A stretch of DNA of 64,000 nt. Source: a virus. Below are positions 17,208 to 26,469 of the stretch, one piece after another. The notes under the pieces are model-generated. The model did not search any database and was not told the origin of the DNA. It was given only the letters and a program-made list of their open reading frames with translations. Location: IMG/VR virus record IMGVR_UViG_3300048589_001057, positions 16,519 to 80,518 of that record, one strand, 5' to 3'. Numbering within the stretch: position 1 is the stretch's first letter; each line of letters opens with the position of its first letter. A program made the position numbers and the translations under genes.

Positions 17208-18897
17208 CAACCCTTGGGTAGGCTACCTCGATAGGTCCTTTTCAAATATCAAAGCCTCCGTACTTAAGCGACTCCGGGTATTAGCCCCAGAGATTACTGA
17301 CTACTCAGAAAGTAACCCCCTGGTTATCCTAGTAAGTATTTTTTCTGGCATTACCGAAATGCTAAATTACTACATTGATAGCCAAGCCAGGGAAGTATTC
17401 TTGGCAACTGCCAGAAAGTTTGATTCCCTTATTAAACTGTCCAGGCTGGTAAATTACAGGATAAAAGCCAGTATATCGGCTTCAGTAGATTTAACCTTCA
17501 CCACTTATGATAGTGATGGAGAAACTATAGTAGTTAATTCTACTCCCATAGTAATACCCATGAACACAGCCATAGCCACTTCCTCTGGGATTCAATACCT
17601 TACAACTAGAGAAGCTAAGATACTTCCTGGATTCTTTAATGTATCGGTCCCAGCAAGGCAAAGAGTAATTCATGGTATAACCAGTTTAGGGGTATCTACC
17701 GGTGCTGCAGATCAACAAATAGCCTTACCATTAGACTTTGAAGATGGGACTCTATATGTACAGGTTGGAGGCGTAACCTGGGACTACAAAGAACATTTCG
17801 GGTTTTCATTACCAACCTCCCAACACTTCACGGTTATCATAGGGTTATCATATTCCCCATACTTATTGTTTGGGGATAATATTCATGGGGCTATCCCAAC
17901 AGCTGGAGCCACTATAGAAATCGCCTACCGGTCCACATCTGGTATTCGGGGTAGAGTACCGGCTCAGACATTAACTGAGATAGTTAGTACCTTAACCATC
18001 CCCTCGGGGGAGACCCAGATAGCTGAGATAGGGGTAACGAATATAAATGCCTCTGCTAGTGGCCTAGATGTTGAGTCTACTGAGTTACTCCGGAAGTCAA
18101 TACCATTATCTATACGTACCTTGGACAGGGCAGTAACAGAACAAGATTATAATGATATTGCCAAGCTAGCACCTTCAGTGGATAAAGCTAAAGTCTTTTT
18201 CAACTGTGGTAAGAAAGTAAAAATATATGTTGCCCCAATTGGTGGTGGTATAGCTTCGCTCCCTATGATGGCAGATATACTAGCTTTTATGAATGTAAGG
18301 AAGATGATCACTACTTTCATTGATATCCAAGCTGCCGGGGAAACTTATATTGGCATGGATATAGTGGCTACTTCTAGGTTTAGGATTAACACTCAGCTGA
18401 CTGTATTGGATATGCAAAAAGCCTTGGTGGATGCCTACTCATCAGTTAATTCGGATATAAATAAGGCTATAAGAATATCCGATATATATGCCTTACTCGA
18501 TAATTTAGAGAGGGTAGATTACCTACAATTGGTAAACATATATTGGGTACCTTATGCTAGGCCTTATGATAGTGATCTTCAACTAGATTGGGATAGAAAA
18601 ACTTTACTTGGTTCTACCACTAAAATACTATGGCAATTGGTATACAATGGGTCAACCTTCCAATTATTCAGGGCTGGAGTATTCATCACAGCTATAGCCA
18701 TTGGAGTTCAGTACACCCACGAGAATTTACTGGAGATAACAATTAATTCATTACCTGCAGGAATAGCCTCAGGTAATAGATGGACTTTTTATACTTACCC
18801 TGTAAATCAGGATTTACAATTGGATGACTACACTGTCCCCAGGGTTTCTCCAGATTTACAATACATTGACATTTTAGTTAACGAAGGAAATGGTTAA
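17197..18897 (+). CDS. Baseplate J-like protein (gp6-like wedge)
   Basis: 566 residues. Baseplate J features: N-terminal helical part with SNPLVILVSIFSGITEMLNY, then the central domain (YRSTSGIRGRVPAQTLTEIV), the segment GLDVESTELLRKSIPLSIRT with LDRAVTEQDYNDIAKLAPSV, and KVKIYVAPIGGG. The C-terminal 100 residues are additional. Overlap with both neighbours shows tight translation coupling within the baseplate operon. Confidence 0.85.
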   Translation: MNINNPWVGYLDRSFSNIKASVLKRLRVLAPEITDYSESNPLVILVSIFSGITEMLNYYIDSQAREVFLATARKFDSLIKLSRLVNYRIKASISASVDLTFTTYDSDGETIVVNSTPIVIPMNTAIATSSGIQYLTTREAKILPGFFNVSVPARQRVIHGITSLGVSTGAADQQIALPLDFEDGTLYVQVGGVTWDYKEHFGFSLPTSQHFTVIIGLSYSPYLLFGDNIHGAIPTAGATIEIAYRSTSGIRGRVPAQTLTEIVSTLTIPSGETQIAEIGVTNINASASGLDVESTELLRKSIPLSIRTLDRAVTEQDYNDIAKLAPSVDKAKVFFNCGKKVKIYVAPIGGGIASLPMMADILAFMNVRKMITTFIDIQAAGETYIGMDIVATSRFRINTQLTVLDMQKALVDAYSSVNSDINKAIRISDIYALLDNLERVDYLQLVNIYWVPYARPYDSDLQLDWDRKTLLGSTTKILWQLVYNGSTFQLFRAGVFITAIAIGVQYTHENLLEITINSLPAGIASGNRWTFYTYPVNQDLQLDDYTVPRVSPDLQYIDILVNEGNG

Positions 18898-21670
18898 TTT
18901 TCAGGATTGGATATTTGAACAATTACCAGCTAGGTTTAAAGCCGAAGATACTTATGTGATTGGAGGTAAAGGTCTATTTCAGAGGTTCATAGAAGCTCAT
19001 GGCTATTACCTTGATACCTATGTAACTCCAAAGATTGATAGCTTACTAGATTTGAATGATGTTATCACTACAGATTCAGCCTACCTTGCATATATAGCTT
19101 GGTTTCTGGGTAATCCTCCAGATACCATTTACAATGAGGAACATTACCGCAGGTTACTAAGGTATATCATGGATATCAATAAGGTAAAGGGCACAGCTTT
19201 AGGCTATGAACTTTTCTTCCGTATCATGGGTATAGAGGTTACAGTTAATGAATTATCAGCTGATGGTTCTACATATGACTCGGGCCTTATTTATGATGAT
19301 GGCCATTATTATGATAATAATTGCCCTCCATGTTCTGGCTATACCCTGGATATAGTTGACCCCAATGGTATTCTTGCTGACTTAGATACTGACCCTTTAA
19401 TAACAGCTATGTTCTGGGCCATCATAAAATATCTTGAACCCATTAACGCCAGGCTAATCTCCTGGACTTACGGTAGTGGAAATGAGCCTTTTTTAGCTAC
19501 CTTAAGGATTGGGGAATACTATACTACTTCTCCCATAACAATAGGGAATAGCTCATATACCTACTACGATGAGGAATATAATGAATTAACTTTACCTATG
19601 GAGGGAACCATAGATTGGGGTGACGGTTCTCCCGAGGAAGAATTAACTCCTTATATCTCCCACCAATACACTGAAGAGGGGGATTTCCAGATAGCCATAA
19701 GGGGCCTTTGTCCACAGCTGGGAAGTACTCCCCAGATGCGTGATTGCCTGATAAGTGTTGATGATTTTGGGGATGTGGGTTTTAGGCAACTAGACTTTTC
19801 TGGATGCTATCTATTAGCTACTATCCCTAATCAAGCTGGGAAGTTGAAAGAAGCAGAATACCTAGCGGGTTTATTCGCTTGGTGCGAAGCTTTAGTAGGC
19901 CCAATTCCCGTGGGATTATTCCAGGGTTCTACTAAAGTACAAAACGGCCATGCTATTTTTTGGGGTTGCTCTAGTCTAACCGGAACTATCCCAGCTGACT
20001 TATTTAAAGATATGCCCTTATTGAATGATGCCCTTAATATGTTCTCTTTTTGTTCTAGTTTAACTGGTAGTATACCTGAAGATTTGTTTAGGTATAATCC
20101 CTTAATCGTGTCATTTCCTGAAGCTTTCTCTGGTTGTTCTGGTTTAACTGGTTCTATACCTGCTGATTTGTTTAGATATAATACCTTAGTGGGAGATTCT
20201 GCATTTACTGGTACCTTCTATGGTTGTTCAGGTCTAACTGGCTCTATACCTGCTGATCTGTTTAGATATAATACATTAGCTAGGAGTATGAATGCCACTT
20301 TCTACGGCTGTTCAGGTTTAACCGGGAGTATACCTGAAGACCTCTTTAGGTATACTACTCAAATACAGGATTACCCTTTTTATATCTTAGATGGGGATTA
20401 TCACTATGCCGCCGGTTTCGCCGCCACTTTCCACGGCTGTTCAGGTTTAACGGGGAGTATACCAGTGGGGTTATTTAGATATAATACTCTAGTAAATGTT
20501 CTAGCATTTTATGGTACATTCAATGGCTGTTCTGGTTTAACTGGTTCTATTCCAGTTGACTTATTCAGATATAATACCGGGGCTTCCCTTTGGGCGTTCA
20601 GGGAAACTTTTTCTGGGTGCTCAAGTTTAACTGGGGCTATACCTGAAGACTTATTCCTATATAATACTCTGGCTAGTGAATATGGCTTTGCCAATACCTT
20701 CTATGGGTGCTCAAGTTTAACTGGGGCTATACCTGAGGGCTTATTTACGGCTAATACCCTAGTAAGTAATTGGGGTTTTTATAGTACCTTCTATGGGTGC
20801 TCAAGTTTAACTGGGGGTATACCTGAAGGTCTGTTTAGGTATAATACCTTAGTAAGTGCTAATGGTTTTAGCCAAACTTTCATGAACTGTAGTGGTTTAA
20901 CTGGCTCTATACCTACTGACCTCTTTAGATATAATGTAAAAGCTGCGGCTAATGCTTTTCAGAGTACATTCCGGACTTGCTCAGGGTTAACAGGCTCAAT
21001 CCCAGAAACTTTATTTAAAGACTGCACCTTAGCTAGTTCTGCGGCATTTCACACTACATTCCATGGCTGTTCTGGTTTAACTGGTAGTATCCCTGAAGAC
21101 CTATTTAGGTATAACCCTCTTGGTACTGTTAGGGCATTCCATAGTACATTTTCCAGTTGTACTGGTTTAACAGGTTCTATACCAGAAGGCCTCTTTAGGT
21201 ATAATACTGGGGTATCTGCCGATGGGTTTAGAGAAACCTTCTATGGTTGTACTGGTTTAACAGGAACTATACCAGCTGACTTATTTAGGTATAATACTCA
21301 GGTTAGTACTGGTGGCTTCTACCGAACTTTCTATGGTTGTACAGGTTTAACAGAGGCAGCTAATGGGTTATTTTATTATAACTATTTGGTCACTTCTTTC
21401 TTTGGGGTCTTCAATGGATGTACTTCTCTCAAATTAAATTCAAACGTCTTTTTCCCACCAGGCCAAGAAAGTGTTTTCTTCTTGGGACGGGCGATGAACT
21501 TCTCTAATATGGTAAACCGGAGCACTTACTCTGGTGCCCCAGGGGTAGCCCCAGCATTATGGAATTGTTCCTTTAACCAAACTATCATCACTACCGGCTG
21601 CTATGGTGGGGATGGTAACAACTCAACTTCCTTATCCAATTACGGTGACATCCCAGTGGGGTGGAAATAA
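18890..21670 (+). CDS. gpI-like tail protein fused to PKD-like and BspA-like repeats
   Basis: 926 residues in three parts. Residues 1-200 resemble phage tail protein I/wedge proteins (WIFEQLPARFKAED, LLRYIMDINKVKGTALGYEL). Residues about 210-290 look like a PKD/Ig-type beta domain (GTIDWGDGSPEEE ... HQYTEEGDFQIAIRG). Residues about 350-850 are about 16 repeats of 24-40 residues with core GCSGLTGSIPxDLFRYNT, as in DUF285/BspA leucine-rich-like surface proteins. The end (850-926) is a different cap. The protein probably joins the baseplate to a long host-recognition array. Confidence 0.75.
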   Translation: MVNFQDWIFEQLPARFKAEDTYVIGGKGLFQRFIEAHGYYLDTYVTPKIDSLLDLNDVITTDSAYLAYIAWFLGNPPDTIYNEEHYRRLLRYIMDINKVKGTALGYELFFRIMGIEVTVNELSADGSTYDSGLIYDDGHYYDNNCPPCSGYTLDIVDPNGILADLDTDPLITAMFWAIIKYLEPINARLISWTYGSGNEPFLATLRIGEYYTTSPITIGNSSYTYYDEEYNELTLPMEGTIDWGDGSPEEELTPYISHQYTEEGDFQIAIRGLCPQLGSTPQMRDCLISVDDFGDVGFRQLDFSGCYLLATIPNQAGKLKEAEYLAGLFAWCEALVGPIPVGLFQGSTKVQNGHAIFWGCSSLTGTIPADLFKDMPLLNDALNMFSFCSSLTGSIPEDLFRYNPLIVSFPEAFSGCSGLTGSIPADLFRYNTLVGDSAFTGTFYGCSGLTGSIPADLFRYNTLARSMNATFYGCSGLTGSIPEDLFRYTTQIQDYPFYILDGDYHYAAGFAATFHGCSGLTGSIPVGLFRYNTLVNVLAFYGTFNGCSGLTGSIPVDLFRYNTGASLWAFRETFSGCSSLTGAIPEDLFLYNTLASEYGFANTFYGCSSLTGAIPEGLFTANTLVSNWGFYSTFYGCSSLTGGIPEGLFRYNTLVSANGFSQTFMNCSGLTGSIPTDLFRYNVKAAANAFQSTFRTCSGLTGSIPETLFKDCTLASSAAFHTTFHGCSGLTGSIPEDLFRYNPLGTVRAFHSTFSSCTGLTGSIPEGLFRYNTGVSADGFRETFYGCTGLTGTIPADLFRYNTQVSTGGFYRTFYGCTGLTEAANGLFYYNYLVTSFFGVFNGCTSLKLNSNVFFPPGQESVFFLGRAMNFSNMVNRSTYSGAPGVAPALWNCSFNQTIITTGCYGGDGNNSTSLSNYGDIPVGWK
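19965..21432 (+). repeat. BspA-like repeat array within the tail protein
   Basis: About 16 tandem units of mostly 75-100 bases, each encoding a variant of GCSGLTGSIPxDLFRYNT. The core is well conserved; residues between cores vary (one unit has a long insert around 20365-20420). The last two units are degenerate (CTGLTEAANGLF, CTSLKLNSN). High DNA similarity allows unit gain or loss by recombination. Confidence 0.85.
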
Positions 21671-21684
21671 TAGCCTACGCCTAC

Positions 21685-21915
21685 ATGCCTTCTTCGACTA
21701 CGGAATTTCTAGTTTACTTTTCTATTAAGGAACTCTATGCTATAGTACTGGCCATCATAGGGTATACCTTTTTACTACTACAGTCCTATTTTAAGATTAC
21801 GGCTACCATAAGAGCTTTGGCTAAAGCCCTTGAAATCCAGGCTGAGGATATTAGGGTTCTAGAACTTAAAGTAAGGGATTTAGAGCTAGCTTCGGCTAAA
21901 AATCACACAAAATAA
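21685..21915 (+). CDS. Small membrane/coiled-coil protein
   Basis: 76 residues from the ATG at 21685; the in-frame GTG at 21661 would overlap the upstream stop and is less likely. One hydrophobic helix (LYAIVLAIIGYTFLLLQSYF) is followed by a heptad-like coiled coil (RALAKALEIQAEDIRVLELK). The layout resembles small phage membrane proteins near the lysis or fibre genes; function unknown. Confidence 0.55.
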   Translation: MPSSTTEFLVYFSIKELYAIVLAIIGYTFLLLQSYFKITATIRALAKALEIQAEDIRVLELKVRDLELASAKNHTK

Positions 21916-21919
21916 CATT

Positions 21920-23284
21920 ATGAAACAGTTCACTTCTTTTCAAGCAGGCATTAATTCATTCCCTTTAAGCGAGGCTAGAATAGGCTTATTTAAAGCCGGT
22001 AGATATACGGGTTTTGACAGTATAATAGCTGGCCCAGCTGGGGCGGGTATCCCAATAACTTTGGGCCATTCAAGTGGGACTTTACCTTTCGTAGATTCCG
22101 ATAACCTTATTGGTACTAGTCATGGGGTAGTATTAACCCCACAGGGGATAGTACTTAAAACTCCAGACACCTTTAATTTCAATCTATCCTCCAACACTAA
22201 CCTACCTATTAGGTATGATATACTGTATCTACAATATGACTGGTCAGAGGATGTAATGGGTGGGGCTTCTTTGCTGGGGGTAGTAGAGGGCACGGTATCA
22301 GGGGTAATACCGGCCCTCACTTCTCCAGCTACTCAGGTTATATTGGGGATAGTAACGGTACCAGAAGATGCCACCTTTGCTAACCTAACCTATACCCCAG
22401 CCAGAGTCCCTCTCCCAGGTGGTGTAAACATAATAAATAATTTCCCCGAACTCGATGGAAGATACGCAAGATTAGCAGGGGGTAATCATTTCACAGGGGC
22501 TCAATCAGTTCAGGTACAAAACATTGGCTTAAACATAAGTAGCGGTAACCTTATCCTTACTGATTACTATCAAGGTAATACCTGGGTGGTTACTGGTGAT
22601 AGTGTATCCACGTACCAGATATACGGGATTCTTGCCCATATATCTGGTACTAAGTTTGCTGTGGGAACCCGGTTAACTATCGTATTCAAGGCTATAGGCA
22701 ACTCCCTGCTTTACCACGATACCTCTACACCAGCTGGACCTAAGTTTGACCTATCATTACTTCACCCAACAATATCTCCAGGCCAGGCTCTTAACATCAG
22801 GGCTGAACAGGTATATGAGTTTGAGCAAATGTCAACTGATAGGTGGGTATTAACTAATGCCGCCTCATTCATTACATCTAGTATACAAACTCTAACCAAT
22901 TCTGTATATCTATTACAACAATCTACTTATAAAAGTGGGGGTATAATAGACAGAGAGTTTGGAGTAACTTTATCAAACTTAGACTATGAGCCATATGTCT
23001 TAAAAATTAATGGTATAGTCTATGTCCAGGTTTCCGTGGTATATGATGTTACGGTAGCACCTCCTAATGCTACTCCAATAGGGGTTGTCCCCGTAGGTTT
23101 TAGGCCATTATGGGAAGTACAGGGATTCGCTAAAGGTGAGACTTCCATGAATGAGTATATATTAATTGAGTATACCATTAATCATACTGATGGCATACTC
23201 AAGGTTATCAATCGTACCTCAATAAATGACACTGGCCCAATAACCATACAATTCAATACCTCTTACCCATCAGTGGGATACTAA
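21920..23284 (+). CDS. Tail fibre / receptor-binding protein
   Basis: 454 residues. The N-terminus (SEARIGLFKAGRYTGFDSII) is a typical attachment domain of phage fibres, followed by a module with GTLPFVDSDNLIGTSHGVVL and YDILYLQYDW. The element NFPELDGRYARLAGGNHFTG near 175 is the collagen-like/tail-fibre linker found in many receptor-binding proteins. The C-terminus is beta-rich. It is the last gene of the structural block and ends before a bidirectional terminator. Confidence 0.75.
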   Translation: MKQFTSFQAGINSFPLSEARIGLFKAGRYTGFDSIIAGPAGAGIPITLGHSSGTLPFVDSDNLIGTSHGVVLTPQGIVLKTPDTFNFNLSSNTNLPIRYDILYLQYDWSEDVMGGASLLGVVEGTVSGVIPALTSPATQVILGIVTVPEDATFANLTYTPARVPLPGGVNIINNFPELDGRYARLAGGNHFTGAQSVQVQNIGLNISSGNLILTDYYQGNTWVVTGDSVSTYQIYGILAHISGTKFAVGTRLTIVFKAIGNSLLYHDTSTPAGPKFDLSLLHPTISPGQALNIRAEQVYEFEQMSTDRWVLTNAASFITSSIQTLTNSVYLLQQSTYKSGGIIDREFGVTLSNLDYEPYVLKINGIVYVQVSVVYDVTVAPPNATPIGVVPVGFRPLWEVQGFAKGETSMNEYILIEYTINHTDGILKVINRTSINDTGPITIQFNTSYPSVGY

Positions 23285-23295
23285 CTTAAAACACA

Positions 23296-23323
23296 AAAAT
23301 GCCCGGGAAAACCCGGGCATTAA
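23296..23323. terminator. Bidirectional terminator
   Basis: AATGCCCGGG (23298-23307), loop AAAA, CCCGGGCATT (23312-23321); flanked by A-run and T-rich sequence. It separates the convergent fibre gene and the reverse-strand gene at 23328-23963 and can end both. Confidence 0.85.
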
Positions 23324-23327
23324 TGTG

Positions 23328-23963
23328 TTAGGATAAAGCTAACTCCTTAAAATTTTCTCTGGCCATATCAATGGCTTGCTTAATCTCATTTCTGATATCC
23401 CTGATAAGATTACGGTTACTCGGGGTTACCTCTTCACCCAGGAATTGCAATATCAAATCCCCAGGTATCCTAGAATCTCGATTCTTAAGTTTGGATAAAA
23501 TAAAGAGGGGTGGATTTAATTGGATTTGAAGCAATTCCCAAGCTTCCCGGGAAAGAGTTTTTTGTAGGAATTCCATTGCTAGATTAAAAAGTAATTCCTG
23601 GTTATCATCCCGATAATCCTCAGTGATATTAAACATAGATAGGTCTTCCAAATTAATGGTGTTAAGAGCAATAGCATTGTTAGCTTGATAGGATCTCCTT
23701 AATACCTTAAGCTTAAAGGTTTTTAAAGAGTTAATAATATAACCAAGTAATACCTGGTTATCCAGTTTACCAAAGTACTTGTTGAAAACAAAAATAAATT
23801 TGTCATCAAACCAACTTCGAAGTTCATCTTTGGTAACTCCAAAGCGGGACTCATCTATTTGGTAGATTAGTGATTCCCTTAGGTTGTGGGTTTTTTTGTA
23901 GAGTTCATTGAAGAGGGCTTGGTCATAGCCTTCTTGCATGGGGGTTAATCGATGAAGTTCCAT
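23328..23963 (-). CDS. Reverse-strand protein, possible divergent sigma factor
   Basis: 211 residues; the only gene on the minus strand. It is basic/helical. The segment WFDDKFIFVFNKYFGK ... LLGYIINSLKTFKLKVLRRS has the look of sigma-70 region 2 (helical, basic, like ECF-type LLGYI...F..N.LR), and the C-terminal REAWELLQIQLNPP ... LILQFLGEEVTPSNRNLIRD could be region 4. T4-type phages often encode such a late sigma factor. The match is weak and by eye; it may be another regulator. It has its own host-type promoter just upstream. Confidence 0.5.
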   Translation of the reverse strand: MELHRLTPMQEGYDQALFNELYKKTHNLRESLIYQIDESRFGVTKDELRSWFDDKFIFVFNKYFGKLDNQVLLGYIINSLKTFKLKVLRRSYQANNAIALNTINLEDLSMFNITEDYRDDNQELLFNLAMEFLQKTLSREAWELLQIQLNPPLFILSKLKNRDSRIPGDLILQFLGEEVTPSNRNLIRDIRNEIKQAIDMARENFKELALS

Positions 23964-24003
23964 GTTTTGGGAGGATTTAGGTTGTAACTATTAATTAATA
24001 ATG

Positions 24004-24011
24004 CAAATATA
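24004..24011 (-). promoter_or_regulatory. Host-type promoter -7 box for the reverse-strand gene
   Basis: On the minus strand this reads TATATTTG followed by CATTATTAATTAAT, as in the plus-strand early promoters, 41 bases before the start codon at 23963. No TTG box is seen at the proper distance, so it is weaker than the other copies. Confidence 0.5.
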
Positions 24012-24094
24012 AATAAATAAATGCATAAAATATACCCCATAGTAAAAAAGTTATTAACAAAGGCCTTAGTTAATATACTTAAAGCACTTGGTAA

Positions 24095-24109
24095 ACTATT
24101 AATAATTAA
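24095..24109 (+). promoter_or_regulatory. ACTATTAATAATTAA motif
   Basis: A variant of the repeated ACTATTAATAATAAA motif, 11 bases before the helicase start, at the head of the replication operon. The 23964-24120 gap is a divergent control region. Confidence 0.4.
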
Positions 24110-24120
24110 TACTTTGGACT

Positions 24121-25512
24121 ATGGTTAAAGAAAAATTTACCTTTACCCCTGAATGGCAACTAGACTTGATCAACTATATTACCTTAGACAGGGATGGGGC
24201 TAAAGCTTTAGAATTGATTATACCCGATTACTTTACTTTATTAGACCATGCCATCATAGTTCAAGCTTTGAAGGATTTCTATAAAGTAGAGAAGAGGGTT
24301 CCCGGAAAAACCTTTTTAAAAGAGGAAGTACTTAAACTCCTAAGAACCCAGGACTACGTAAATACTTTTAATACCCAAGAGAAAAAGGATATCATAGATA
24401 TCATCAATCACCTATACCAACCCATCAGGGATGGGGATATCATTCTGAGGGATACTGCCAAGTGGGCTTCTTATGTGGAATTAAAATCCGAGATTGAATC
24501 GGTTAACCTAATGAACTTCGAGGAGCATCAAGCTTTTTCTTCTCGGGTAATGAAAGCCATAAGTATAGGCAATCTACAGAACCAATCCGCTACCGGGACT
24601 TTTCTTATCAAAGATATTGAGGAGAGACAACTTGCTAGGGCTAGTAATGAGATAGTCATCCCAACTCCTTTCCGACAAATTAATAGGTTAACTAATGCTG
24701 GTGGGTACGAAAAGGGCAGTATCATAGTAATTCTGGATAGGCCTAAGAAAGCTAAGACAACTGTACTGGTGAATGTTGCTAAGGGCTACCTGAAGAGGAA
24801 AAAGAAAATATTTGTAGTTGACTTGGAGAATGGCCAAGACAGCTTAGCAATGAGGTTTGAGCAGTCTGTAGCTGGCATCTCTAAGTCAGAACTACTCTCC
24901 TCTAAGTATGATAAGTATGTAAAGAAGGTATTACGAAAATACCGTAGGCTAGGGGGAGAAATCTACATCCGAAGATTTCCAGCTTTCACCACAACTACCG
25001 CCCACCTGCAAGCTGAGATGGACTTAATGTACCAACTTCATGGTATAGTATTCACCGACCTGATTATTGATTATCCTGGTCTAATGGGGTCAATGTCGAA
25101 GAAGTCAGATGATACAGAGAGGATATCTGATGTATACGTGGACCTCACTAACCTCATCCTGGCTAATGGTATTGACCATACCTGGGTTGCCCACCATGTA
25201 GTAAGGGCTGCTGAGAAACGCATGGCCACAGTATACCAAGAAAATGATATCGCCAAATGTATTGATATAGTCAGGCACGTACATGCCCTTTATGGCTTAA
25301 ACCGTAATGAAAGGGAAGAGGAAGAGGGGATATTGAGGATGGAGTTAATAGCTCAAAGGGATGGTCTCCCTCATGGAAGAGCCCTATTTAATTCCGACCT
25401 TACTACCCAAAGGGTGGATGAAATGACCAATGAGGAAGTAAGGAATTACCACCAGGTGAATGAGGAGTTAATTAAGAATATTGAAGAAGGCCAATATAAG
25501 GGGGATATGTAA
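24121..25512 (+). CDS. DnaB-like replicative helicase
   Basis: 463 residues. N-terminal helical domain (1-150), then a RecA-like SF4 core: after GGYEKGSIIVIL comes the P-loop position D206-RPKKAKTT with Lys212; then KIFVVDLENGQDSLAMRFEQ, the Walker B area DLIIDYPGLMG and a later ...VAHHVVRAAEKRMAT segment. The helicase unwinds DNA for the fork and contacts the primase encoded next. The glycines of the P-loop (normally GxxxxGK) are Asp206 and Ala211, an unusual change. The gene ends one codon before the primase ATG. Confidence 0.75.
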   Translation: MVKEKFTFTPEWQLDLINYITLDRDGAKALELIIPDYFTLLDHAIIVQALKDFYKVEKRVPGKTFLKEEVLKLLRTQDYVNTFNTQEKKDIIDIINHLYQPIRDGDIILRDTAKWASYVELKSEIESVNLMNFEEHQAFSSRVMKAISIGNLQNQSATGTFLIKDIEERQLARASNEIVIPTPFRQINRLTNAGGYEKGSIIVILDRPKKAKTTVLVNVAKGYLKRKKKIFVVDLENGQDSLAMRFEQSVAGISKSELLSSKYDKYVKKVLRKYRRLGGEIYIRRFPAFTTTTAHLQAEMDLMYQLHGIVFTDLIIDYPGLMGSMSKKSDDTERISDVYVDLTNLILANGIDHTWVAHHVVRAAEKRMATVYQENDIAKCIDIVRHVHALYGLNRNEREEEEGILRMELIAQRDGLPHGRALFNSDLTTQRVDEMTNEEVRNYHQVNEELIKNIEEGQYKGDM

Positions 25513-26469
25513 ATGACTATAAAAGACAACCTACTAAACTACTTCATCAATCGCTGGGGTATGTATGAATATACTCGGGGTTGGCTAAAAGGCGACTGTC
25601 CCTATTGTGGTAGAGAGGATAAATTTGGGGTACATATTGGACAAAATCGGTCACATTGTTTTGTATGTGATGGTGGGGAAAGGCCCCTAAAGGTTGTGGC
25701 TAGGATTGAGAAAGTCAATATCAAGGAGGCTTTAAAGTTAATCGGTACTTTCGAGGGGCTTAAGTTTAAGGAAAGCGAAGTAGTTGAGTACGAGAAGAAG
25801 CCTGTTATCCTACCCGAGGGTTTTGTACCCTTAAATTTAGGTCAAGGGCAATTGGGTAAATCCGCTAGAGCCTACATAGTTAATAAAAGGAAGCTAGACC
25901 CCCAAGTATTAGCCAGTAAGGGTTTTGGTTATTGCGAATCAGGGCCTCTATTTGGGTATATTATTATGCCCTACTATATCCGGGGAGTTTTAGTATATTA
26001 TCAAACTCGTAACTTCATGGGTACTGGCCCTAAATTTAATAATCCTAAGATAGAGGATTTTGGGATAGGCAAAAGCTCCCTGATATATAACCAGGATAGC
26101 TTATGGGTGTATAAAAGTACTCATATAGTGGAGTCCATATTCAATGCCGAAACTATCGGAGATAATGCCATAGCTATAGCTGGGAAATCCCTATCTAATA
26201 TCCAGTGGTCTACCATAGTTTCCTCACCAGTGGAACGTATCACCATTGCACTAGATCCAGATGCCTTTTATACTAAGGCTTTACCCCTGGCTTTCAGTTT
26301 AATCCCCCATAAACAAGTAAAATTACTTAGACTACCAAATAATCAAGATGTTAATTCAATAGGAAGAACTAGCACTATGCAATTGAAACGCAGGGCAGCC
26401 TATTTAAGCTATGCAGAACTATTAAAAATCAAACATAATTATGAAAGAGAAGCCTACTATGAAACGTGA
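25513..26469 (+). CDS. DNA primase (DnaG-like)
   Basis: 318 residues. A CHC2-type zinc-binding site lies at the N-terminus (C29, C32, H48 or C49, C52). The toprim-like catalytic part is in the C-terminal half, with VESIFNAETIGDNAIAIAGK and ITIALDPDAFYTK (acidic residues). It makes RNA primers and is coupled to the preceding helicase by adjacency. At 318 residues it lacks a separate helicase-binding domain. Confidence 0.8.
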   Translation: MTIKDNLLNYFINRWGMYEYTRGWLKGDCPYCGREDKFGVHIGQNRSHCFVCDGGERPLKVVARIEKVNIKEALKLIGTFEGLKFKESEVVEYEKKPVILPEGFVPLNLGQGQLGKSARAYIVNKRKLDPQVLASKGFGYCESGPLFGYIIMPYYIRGVLVYYQTRNFMGTGPKFNNPKIEDFGIGKSSLIYNQDSLWVYKSTHIVESIFNAETIGDNAIAIAGKSLSNIQWSTIVSSPVERITIALDPDAFYTKALPLAFSLIPHKQVKLLRLPNNQDVNSIGRTSTMQLKRRAAYLSYAELLKIKHNYEREAYYET

